Source: an uncultured Clostridia bacterium (lineage in GTDB: Bacteria > Bacillota > Clostridia > Christensenellales > Aristaeellaceae). Taken from it: a DNA stretch of 6,016 bases. Made by a program: the position numbers and the translations under genes. Below, in pieces: positions 1 to 4,671 of this stretch (within the stretch, counting starts at the first letter, position 1; each line of letters begins with the position of its first letter). The stretch lies in NCBI GenBank assembly GCA_934663625.1, contig CAKUKP010000112.1, forward strand, positions 1 through 6,016, in the 5' to 3' direction. The notes beneath the pieces are model-generated. The model saw nothing but the letters and a program-made list of their open reading frames with translations. It searched no databases and had not been told where the DNA came from.

Positions 1-121
1 CTGTAAATGACGAATCCGCGCCCCCATAGATTTAAGGGGCGCGGATTCTGCGTTTCTATCCGATTCTGACTTATCGCTAATCCGTGCTTTGATGCCCATA
101 GATTTAAGGCATCAAAGCTTA
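1..121 (+). repeat. Copy A of an inverted hairpin-bearing repeat unit
   Basis: This 121-nt unit is repeated in reverse complement at 202-322, with position i matching position 323-i and no gaps. By hand count 89 of 121 positions are identical. It contains two perfect hairpins: H1, stem 12-24/36-48 (13 bp, GC-rich), and H2, stem 86-96/108-118 (11 bp). Both have the identical 11-nt loop CATAGATTTAA (25-35 and 97-107), although the stems are unrelated in sequence. A weak middle hairpin GATT/AATC (62-65/79-82) lies between them. The copy begins at the window edge, so the element may extend leftwards. Compared with copy B, every stem difference is matched by a compensating change on the other arm. 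Neither the family nor the function is recognised. Confidence 0.85.
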
Positions 122-142
122 CCATGCTGGTCGTACCCCTTG

Positions 143-182
143 CCTTCCTCTGATGAGGAAGGTGGCAAAACCGCAGGTTTTG
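143..182. other. Two short hairpins in the centre of the inverted element
   Basis: The spacer between the two repeat copies (122-201) holds two adjacent perfect hairpins. The first is CCTTCCTC/GAGGAAGG (143-150/155-162, 8 bp) with loop TGAT. The second is CAAAACC/GGTTTTG (166-172/176-182, 7 bp) with loop GCA. An alternative pairing, TTGCC (140-144) with GGCAA (164-168), would compete with both. The symmetry axis of the inverted repeat (161.5) falls inside the first hairpin. This spacer shows no homology between its own two halves. Confidence 0.6.
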
Positions 183-201
183 ACGGAAGGAGAGAATTAC
201 A

Positions 202-322
202 TAAGTTTTGAAATCTTGAATCTATGGATTTCAAAACGTTGGTTCGAGATAAGCCCGAACAGAATAGAAACAAAGAAGCTGTGCCCCTTGAACTTATGGG
301 GGCACAGCTTCGTCATTTCCAG
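202..322 (-). repeat. Copy B of the hairpin-bearing repeat unit, inverted
   Basis: This is the reverse-complement partner of 1-121. Read on the + strand it has hairpin H3, stem 205-215/227-237 (11 bp) with loop TTGAATCTATG (216-226), and H4, stem 275-287/299-311 (13 bp) with loop TTGAACTTATG (288-298). On the minus strand these loops read CATAGATTCAA and CATAAGTTCAA, variants of the copy A loop. Between them GTTCG/CGAAC (242-246/256-260) forms a middle hairpin. H4 differs from H1 at three stem pairs and H3 differs from H2 at four, and all seven keep Watson-Crick pairing. Homology ends near 202 towards the centre. On the outer side it reaches 322 and cannot be followed further, because the matching positions lie outside the window. 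Confidence 0.85.
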
Positions 323-389
323 CGCGGCAGCAGATGGCAGCCGACACTGTCGGCAAAACGGCAGTAGCTGGAAGCGGGCACAGCCCGTT
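317..389. other. Hairpin cluster flanking the element on its right
   Basis: TTCCAGC (317-323) can pair with GCTGGAA (367-373), enclosing the near-palindrome at 340-354 (arms GCCGACA and TGTCGGC around one base). Next comes CGGGC/GCCCG (375-379/383-387) with loop ACA, extendable by G374-T388 and A373-T389. The 317-322 segment could instead pair with 1-6 of the window, so the two foldings exclude each other. The last hairpin abuts the -35 box at 388-393 of the sugar operon promoter. No T-tract follows it, so it is not a standard intrinsic terminator. Confidence 0.5.
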
Positions 390-416
390 GACAGAAGGTA
401 TAAAAAATGTTAGAAT
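388..416 (+). promoter_or_regulatory. Promoter of the isomerase-kinase operon
   Basis: TTGACA (388-393) is separated by exactly 17 bp from TAGAAT (411-416). A TG at 408-409 gives an extended -10. Transcription would start near 423, leaving a leader of about 35 nt before the start codon at 459. The -35 box abuts the last hairpin of the upstream structured element, so folding or protein binding there could influence initiation. Confidence 0.8.
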
Positions 417-458
417 TTAGCATGGATTATGACTACAAAGGGAAGGGGATTTAATCAA

Positions 459-1142
459 ATGAAACGTTCTGAGATCAATAGTGCAATCACTTGGGCGAAG
501 GAGCTTTTGAAGGAGAATAACATTCGCCTGCCTGGCATGGCGTACTGGGATATGGATAAATGGGGAGAGAATAAGGATCGGCTGGAAACGATTCGGAAGG
601 TAATGATGGGCTGGGACATTACGGACTTCGGCACTGGAAAGTTTGATGAAATCGGCGCGGTGCTGTATACCGTGCGCAACGGCGATATGAACGATCCCTC
701 GATTGGCGTGCCGTACTGCGAGAAATACATTATGCAGAAGGAAGGTCAGCGCCTGCCGAAGCATTACCATGTCTATAAGACGGAGGACATCATCAACCGC
801 GCAGGAGGCGTATTGCAGGTATTTTTGTGGAACGCCGATCCGGAAACGGGCAAACAGCTGGAAACGGACGTGCACGTATATCAGGACGGTATCGAGCACG
901 TGTATAAGGCGGGCGAAGAAATCCTGATCTATCCCGGCGACAGCATCAGCCTTGCGCCGTACATCGCGCACATCTTCGGACCCAAGACCGGCTGCGGCGA
1001 ACTGGTGGTGGGCGAGGTTTCCCGCGTGAACGATGATAACACCGATAACTATTTTCTGGAGCCGACCTATCGCTTTGCGGAGATCGAGGAGGACGAGGCG
1101 ATTCTGCATCCGCTCTGCAACGAATACAACAAGGTTCTGTAA
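459..1142 (+). CDS. D-lyxose/D-mannose family sugar isomerase (cupin)
   Basis: Predicted cytoplasmic, metal-dependent isomerase of the D-lyxose isomerase family. The family interconverts D-lyxose with D-xylulose and D-mannose with D-fructose. The protein has 227 residues, close to the full-length members I recall. The cupin metal site is visible: H102, H104 and E109 in the stretch KHYHVYKTED, and H171 in APYIAHIFG. This matches the three-His-one-Glu Mn(II) site known for the family. I chose the ATG at 459 because GGAAGGGGA (441-449) lies 9 bases upstream; the in-frame ATG at 429 adds ten residues but has no ribosome site. The PfkB kinase gene follows after about 45 bp in the same operon, suggesting that the ketose product is phosphorylated next. 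The physiological sugar cannot be read from the sequence. Confidence 0.9.
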   Translation: MKRSEINSAITWAKELLKENNIRLPGMAYWDMDKWGENKDRLETIRKVMMGWDITDFGTGKFDEIGAVLYTVRNGDMNDPSIGVPYCEKYIMQKEGQRLPKHYHVYKTEDIINRAGGVLQVFLWNADPETGKQLETDVHVYQDGIEHVYKAGEEILIYPGDSISLAPYIAHIFGPKTGCGELVVGEVSRVNDDNTDNYFLEPTYRFAEIEEDEAILHPLCNEYNKVL

Positions 1143-1187
1143 GCCGAAAAATACAAAAGATCAGCGATACGAGGGAGGGCGATGCCC

Positions 1188-2093
1188 ATGGGGCGCACCG
1201 CGGTCATCGGCGTGGTGTTCGTCGATGTGAAGGGATTTCCGCACGGGAAATACATTCCCACCGGCAGAAATATCGGCGATGTGAAGATCGTGCACGGCGG
1301 CGTGAGCCGGAATGTGGCGCAGAATCTTGCCAACGTCGGTAACGATGTTACGTTTGTTACCATGTTCGAACCCGACGCGCTGGGCAGCGGCGTTCGCGCG
1401 AACCTCGCCGCCAACGGCGTAGATCTGACCTATGCGATCGAAGCGCCCGCCGGTATGGGCATGTGGCTTGCCGTGATGAATGAAAACGGCGATCTGGCGG
1501 GATCAATTTCCCGACAGCCGGATTCATCGCGGCTGGACGCGCTGTTTCAGGAGCGCGGCGATGAAATCATGCAGAACTGCGACGATGTTGTGCTGGAGAT
1601 CGATATGCGCGCCAGTATCGCGGATCGCGTGTTCGAGCTTGCGGAAAAGCATCGGCGCGATATCTATGTGATCGTGGGCAATATGGGCGTGATCCTGAAG
1701 CGCCAGACGCTGCTTTCGCGGGCGCGTCTGATCGTGATGAACGAAATCGAAGCGGGGCTGTTGTTCGGCTGCACGCTGGATCCCGCCGATCCGGAGCGCG
1801 TATTGGAAGTGACGCGCATCGAAGCGAAAAAGCGCGATCTGAAGCAGATCGTGGTGACGCTGGGTGTGCATGGATCGATTTATTTCGATTCCCGGAATGG
1901 CGATGCGGGCTTTGTGCCGGCGGAACCGACGCGCCTTGTAGATTCCACGGGCGCGGGCGATGCATTCTTTTCCGGAACGGTGGATGGATTGATCCATGGC
2001 ATGAACCTGCGCGACGCATGTGCGCGCGGCGCGCATCTGGCTTCGCTCACGATTCAAACGGAGGAAAATACCTGTCCGCGCATTCACAATTGA
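1188..2093 (+). CDS. PfkB-family carbohydrate kinase
   Basis: Predicted ribokinase-fold sugar kinase that transfers phosphate from ATP to a sugar hydroxyl, about 301 residues. The N-terminal half carries the PfkB signature region (HGGVSRNVAQNLANVG, about residues 36-51). The C-terminal signature is DSTGAGDAFFSG, with the GAGD anion hole at 255-258 and D258 as the expected catalytic base. The start is between ATG 1182 and ATG 1188; GGAGG (1174-1178) is 9 bases from 1188 but only 3 from 1182, so I prefer 1188. It is the second gene of the operon with the lyxose/mannose isomerase, so its substrate is plausibly the ketose that enzyme makes (xylulose, fructose or a relative). PfkB members also act on nucleosides and other sugars, so the substrate is inference. 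An intrinsic terminator follows. Confidence 0.9.
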   Translation: MGRTAVIGVVFVDVKGFPHGKYIPTGRNIGDVKIVHGGVSRNVAQNLANVGNDVTFVTMFEPDALGSGVRANLAANGVDLTYAIEAPAGMGMWLAVMNENGDLAGSISRQPDSSRLDALFQERGDEIMQNCDDVVLEIDMRASIADRVFELAEKHRRDIYVIVGNMGVILKRQTLLSRARLIVMNEIEAGLLFGCTLDPADPERVLEVTRIEAKKRDLKQIVVTLGVHGSIYFDSRNGDAGFVPAEPTRLVDSTGAGDAFFSGTVDGLIHGMNLRDACARGAHLASLTIQTEENTCPRIHN

Positions 2094-2108
2094 ATGGTAA
2101 AGCGTGAA

Positions 2109-2147
2109 CCCGCAGGTAAGGCGAAAACCGCCTGCCTGCGGGCTTTT
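2109..2147 (+). terminator. Intrinsic terminator after the sugar operon
   Basis: CCCGCAGG (2109-2116) pairs with CCTGCGGG (2135-2142). The stem continues through a T-G wobble and one bulged A into AGGCG/CGCCT (2119-2123/2129-2133), with loop AAAAC. TTTT (2144-2147) follows after one C. The stem is strong and the T-tract short. It lies 15 bp past the kinase stop and separates the sugar operon from the LytTR-ABC operon. Confidence 0.85.
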
Positions 2148-2169
2148 CATACCATCCGTGCGCCGGATT

Positions 2170-2205
2170 GCACCACCTGTAGGAAAAATATTTACAGCGC
2201 GGTGC
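2170..2205. promoter_or_regulatory. Candidate operator dyad at the LytTR operon promoter
   Basis: GCACC (2170-2174) and CTGTA (2177-2181) are mirrored by TACAG (2193-2197) and GGTGC (2201-2205). The inner arms are 11 bp apart and the outer gaps are 2 and 3 bp. The right arm covers the -35 box. Its position and the adjacent regulator gene suggest an autoregulatory site. LytTR proteins usually bind direct repeats, so an inverted arrangement is atypical and another regulator is possible. Confidence 0.45.
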
Positions 2206-2219
2206 GGAAAAACTATAAT
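2191..2219 (+). promoter_or_regulatory. Promoter of the LytTR-DUF3021-ABC operon
   Basis: TTTACA (2191-2196), a 17-bp spacer and a perfect TATAAT (2214-2219) make a near-consensus housekeeping promoter. The start would be near 2226, giving a short leader of about 18 nt that includes the ribosome site GAGGTGA (2233-2239). Confidence 0.85.
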
Positions 2220-2243
2220 CTATTGCGTCAATGAGGTGAATTT

Positions 2244-2678
2244 ATGAAGGCGGAATTTCGCATAGACCCAGCGGCGGACGCGCCGTATGCGGTGATCTAT
2301 GCCCCCTCGCGCACGGCGGAGGTGGATCAGATCCTGCGCAGGCTGGCGGAGCCGCGCGTGCTGCACGCCTATGGCGAACGCGGAGAAGCGCTGATCGATG
2401 CGGACGAAATTATCCGCATCTATACGGAAAACCGGCGCGTGCTGCTGGAATGCAAAGCCGGCGTTTATCAGCTGCGCTGCCGCCTGTACGAATTGGAGGA
2501 AACGCTGGATCCGGCTGAATTCATTCGAATATCCAATTCGGAAATCGTGGGCAGACGTTGGATACGCGATCTGGATTTCAGCCTGACAGGCACGATCCGG
2601 CTGACCTTGAAAAACGGCGGCTGCTGTTACGTTTCCCGCAGGTATGTTTCCCGAATTCGAAGGGCGTTTGAGGAGTGA
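2244..2678 (+). CDS. LytTR-domain DNA-binding transcriptional regulator
   Basis: A 144-residue protein whose C-terminal two thirds (about 47-142) matches the LytTR DNA-binding domain. Family hallmarks include LDPAEFIRISNSEIV (88-102), an acidic-aromatic turn, and the closing LTLKNGG...VSRRYVSRIRRAF segment. There is no receiver domain, so it is not a classical two-component response regulator, and no histidine kinase is nearby. The first 45 residues are short and unassigned. GAGGTGA (2233-2239) lies just upstream of the ATG. The next gene starts 3 bp after the stop and encodes a DUF3021 membrane protein; this pairing is typical of LytTR regulatory systems, where the membrane partner inhibits the regulator. 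Likely targets are its own promoter and hence the ABC exporter genes, an inference supported by the dyad at 2170-2205. Confidence 0.88.
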   Translation: MKAEFRIDPAADAPYAVIYAPSRTAEVDQILRRLAEPRVLHAYGERGEALIDADEIIRIYTENRRVLLECKAGVYQLRCRLYELEETLDPAEFIRISNSEIVGRRWIRDLDFSLTGTIRLTLKNGGCCYVSRRYVSRIRRAFEE

Positions 2679-2681
2679 TGA

Positions 2682-3134
2682 ATGATGTGGAAGAAAGTGT
2701 TTGCGCGAATGCAGGTCGGCTTTATTTCGACGGTGCTTGCGGTGATGCTGATACAGATTTGCATCGCGCAGAATGGCGGATCGACGGTGACGGAGCGGTT
2801 CGCTTCGCATTTTGCCGCGAAGGACGCCGCCGTGCTGACGCAGCTTCTGCTGGTGGGCGGCATCGGCGCGGCGTTTTCGGGCGCATCCGTGGTATACGAT
2901 CTGGAACGCTGGAGCTTTCTCCGGCAGGGAATCATGTATTTTGTGATCACGGCGGCGGTGTGGGTTCCCGTGCTGCTGATCTGCTGGACGCCCATGCCGA
3001 CGGAGGGCATACTGTTCAGCAGCCTCGGCTGGACGGGCACTTACGCGATCACGTGGGGGATTCAGTACGCGGTATACCGCAAGCGGATACGCGATCTGAA
3101 CCGGAAGATTCATGAAAGGAACAGAATGGAATGA
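2682..3134 (+). CDS. DUF3021 four-helix membrane protein, probable partner of the LytTR regulator
   Basis: A 150-residue protein with four hydrophobic segments at about 11-29, 50-71, 82-102 and 108-131, ending in a basic, charged tail (residues 133-150). Length, topology and genetic neighbour fit the DUF3021 family, which is commonly encoded next to stand-alone LytTR regulators. In characterised LytTR systems the adjacent small membrane protein antagonises the regulator; the same role here is inference. The positively charged tail, predicted cytoplasmic, could contact the regulator. The start may be ATG 2682 or ATG 2685, both served by AGGAG (2671-2675). The stop overlaps the ABC ATPase start by 4 bp (ATGA at 3131-3134), implying translational coupling. 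No enzymatic motif is visible. Confidence 0.82.
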   Translation: MMWKKVFARMQVGFISTVLAVMLIQICIAQNGGSTVTERFASHFAAKDAAVLTQLLLVGGIGAAFSGASVVYDLERWSFLRQGIMYFVITAAVWVPVLLICWTPMPTEGILFSSLGWTGTYAITWGIQYAVYRKRIRDLNRKIHERNRME

Positions 3135-3868
3135 ATGCGATTGATATTCGCGACCTGACCTACCGCTACGGAGATCATACGGCGGTGGATGGGCTGACGC
3201 TGGAGATTCGGGAAGGCGAGTTGTTTGCGCTGCTGGGCGTGAACGGCGCGGGAAAGACTACCGCGATCCGGATGCTGTGCGGCGTGCTGCGCCCCTGCGG
3301 CGGCGATGCCGTGATGCGGGGACACAGCGTGGCGCGCGATGCGGACGCGGTGCGGCGCATATCGAATGTTTCGCCGCAGGAATCCGCGGTCGCGCCGCGG
3401 CTGACCGTGTATGAAAATCTGATCTTCGCGGCGGGCATCTATGGCATGAATGCTGAAACGGCGGCGGATCGGGCGGAGCGCATGATCGAAGCATTTGAAA
3501 TGCAGGAGGTGCGCGCAAAGCGCGCGGGTACGCTGTCTGGCGGCTGGATGCGCAGACTTTCCATCGCGATGGCATTGATTACCGATCCGCAGGTGCTGTT
3601 TCTGGACGAACCCACGCTGGGGCTGGATGTGCTGGCGCGGCGCGAACTTTGGAACGTGGTGAAGGAACTGCACGGCAAGGTGACGATTTTGCTGACCACC
3701 CATTACATGGAGGAGGCGGAAGCGCTCGCCGACCGCATCGGCGTGATGCAGAAGGGAAGGCTGCGCGCGGTCGGTACGGCGGAGGAATTGAAGGCGCGCA
3801 CGGAAACGGACAGCCTGGAAGCGGCGTTCGTGGCGATCGCCGCGCCGGAGGGAGGCGAACTGGCATGA
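3131..3868 (+). CDS. ABC transporter ATP-binding protein (ABC-2 exporter type)
   Basis: A 245-residue nucleotide-binding subunit with all core motifs in order: Walker A GVNGAGKT (36-43), Q-loop Q83, signature LSGGW (135-139), Walker B VLFLDEP (155-161) with catalytic E160, D-loop LGLD (163-166) and H-loop H191. The signature has W in place of the usual Q, a variation also seen in other exporters of this type and not expected to abolish function. It would energise the permease encoded immediately downstream, whose start overlaps this stop by 4 bp (ATGA, 3865-3868). It is most similar in layout to DrrA/CcmA-type drug, antibiotic or lipid exporters, but the cargo is not deducible. It sits in one operon with the LytTR-DUF3021 pair, suggesting that the exporter responds to a signal sensed by that pair. 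Confidence 0.93.
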   Translation: MNAIDIRDLTYRYGDHTAVDGLTLEIREGELFALLGVNGAGKTTAIRMLCGVLRPCGGDAVMRGHSVARDADAVRRISNVSPQESAVAPRLTVYENLIFAAGIYGMNAETAADRAERMIEAFEMQEVRAKRAGTLSGGWMRRLSIAMALITDPQVLFLDEPTLGLDVLARRELWNVVKELHGKVTILLTTHYMEEAEALADRIGVMQKGRLRAVGTAEELKARTETDSLEAAFVAIAAPEGGELA

Positions 3869-4593
3869 AAATTCGCGCGTTTGCGCATCGAAATACGCTG
3901 GAGATCATCCGCGATCCGATCACCATGGGCTTCGGCGCGGGCTTTCCGCTGATTCTTTTGCTGCTGCTTACGCTGATTCAGAAAAATGTGCCCGTTGAGG
4001 TGTTCGTACTGGATCAGCTCGTGCCCGGCATCGCGGTGTTCGGCTATTCCTTCTTTGCGCTGTTTTCCGCACTGCTGATTTCGCGCGACCGGAGCAGCGC
4101 GCTGATGATGCGGCTGATGTCCTCGCCGATGCGGCCGGCGCAGTTTCTGGCGGGCTATGCGCTGCCGCTGATCCCGATGGCGGTGGTACAGACGGCGATC
4201 TGCTTCGGCGCGGCGTTTTTGCTGGGACTGCAGCCGACGATTCGCGTGCTGACCACGATGATTGTTCTGCTGCCCGCGGCGGTGATGTACTTCGCCATCG
4301 GCTTCATCTGCGGCTGCCTGCTGGACGATCGGCAGGTGGGCGGCGTGTGCGGCGCGGCGCTGACGAACGTGAGCGCATGGCTTTCCGGCACATGGTTTGA
4401 TACGAAGCTGGTGGGCGGGGCGTTTGATACCATCGCGCATATCCTGCCGTTTGCAAACGCCGTGGACGCGGCGCGCGCCGCGCTGGCGGGGGATACCGCC
4501 GCGATGCTTGCACCGCTGGCGATCGTGCTGTTCTATGCGGCGACGCTTTCCGCGCTGGCAATTTTTGTGTTCATGCGCAGGGTTCGCCGCTGA
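3865..4593 (+). CDS. ABC-2 type transporter permease
   Basis: A 242-residue integral membrane protein with about six hydrophobic segments, near residues 22-39, 52-73, 95-121, 128-151, 158-177 and 212-236. A cytoplasmic loop after the second carries the SPMRPAQFLAGY pattern (87-98) typical of ABC-2 permeases. It would form the membrane pore for the ATPase encoded just before it, probably as a dimer. The ATG at 3865 is preceded by GGAGGGAGG (3847-3855) at ideal spacing, within the ATPase gene. The reading frame stays open upstream to 3649, but that stretch only overlaps the ATPase in another frame and is not part of the protein. The export direction is inferred from the family. No clear terminator follows; see the inverted repeat at 4607-4671. 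Confidence 0.9.
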   Translation: MKIRAFAHRNTLEIIRDPITMGFGAGFPLILLLLLTLIQKNVPVEVFVLDQLVPGIAVFGYSFFALFSALLISRDRSSALMMRLMSSPMRPAQFLAGYALPLIPMAVVQTAICFGAAFLLGLQPTIRVLTTMIVLLPAAVMYFAIGFICGCLLDDRQVGGVCGAALTNVSAWLSGTWFDTKLVGGAFDTIAHILPFANAVDAARAALAGDTAAMLAPLAIVLFYAATLSALAIFVFMRRVRR

Positions 4594-4600
4594 AGGGTAT

Positions 4601-4629
4601 TGTTTCAAAATCCCGATTTGTGCTATAAT
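4601..4629 (+). promoter_or_regulatory. Promoter of the DUF2284 gene
   Basis: TATAAT (4624-4629) is preceded by TGC (4621-4623), making an extended -10. The -35 region at 17-bp spacing (TGTTTC, 4601-4606) is weak, which extended -10 promoters tolerate. Initiation would be near 4636, about 20 nt before the start codon. Confidence 0.7.
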
Positions 4630-4671
4630 AGCTTCAGGATTACTGGAGGTTGTGGCATGAATCGGGATTTT
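4607..4671. repeat. Perfect 12-bp inverted repeat around the DUF2284 start
   Basis: AAAATCCCGATT (4607-4618) is the exact reverse complement of AATCGGGATTTT (4660-4671). The 41-bp interval contains the -10 box, ribosome site and ATG of the DUF2284 gene. The right arm lies in codons 2-5, and T residues continue to 4673. A transcript reading through from the ABC operon could fold this as a large-loop hairpin ending in a U-run. A transcript from the local promoter would lack the left arm. Confidence 0.7.

Larger units (their letters stand above)
1..391 (+). ncRNA. Candidate large structured RNA or hairpin DNA element, partial
   Basis: The first 391 bases are filled with perfect short helices and contain no convincing gene. 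Besides hairpins H1-H4, long-range pairs are possible: 5-11 with 312-318, 52-58 with 265-271, 64-68 with 260-264, and 70-75 with 248-253. H1 and H4 abut the 5-11/312-318 helix, which would give a four-way junction. These long-range pairs also follow automatically from the inverted duplication, so they are weaker evidence than the compensated hairpins. The + strand is assigned tentatively: it matches the downstream genes, and loop-loop pairing uses G-U wobbles on this strand. No promoter is visible because the 5' side lies outside the window, and no U-tract terminator follows. The dense architecture recalls large ornate RNAs such as ROOL or GOLLD, but I cannot identify it as either. A MITE-like DNA repeat is the main alternative. 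Confidence 0.4.

Noticed and set aside
1..322. CRISPR array
   Set aside because: The repeated parts are loops within differing perfect stems, in two orientations and only four times. There are no identical direct repeats with unique spacers and no cas gene.
153..413. 86-codon open frame in the upstream region
   Set aside because: It runs through hairpins H3 and H4 and their conserved loops, has no adequate ribosome site, resembles no family, and its composition is explained by the structured repeats.
1..428. Riboswitch or T-box leader of the sugar operon
   Set aside because: A near-consensus promoter at 388-416 lies downstream of the structures, so the main operon transcript would not contain them. 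I see no known riboswitch core or T-box sequence.
417..1109. 230-codon minus-strand frame over the isomerase gene
   Set aside because: It is a shadow of the well-supported isomerase, which has intact metal ligands. The minus-strand translation has no recognisable domain.
1524..2150. Minus-strand frames over the PfkB kinase
   Set aside because: Composition is rich in Arg, His and Gln, there is no domain, and they lie opposite a gene with intact signatures. The start falls beyond the kinase terminator.
3649..3864. N-terminal extension of the permease frame
   Set aside because: It overlaps the ATPase in another frame, is glycine- and arginine-rich, and the true start at 3865 has an excellent ribosome site.
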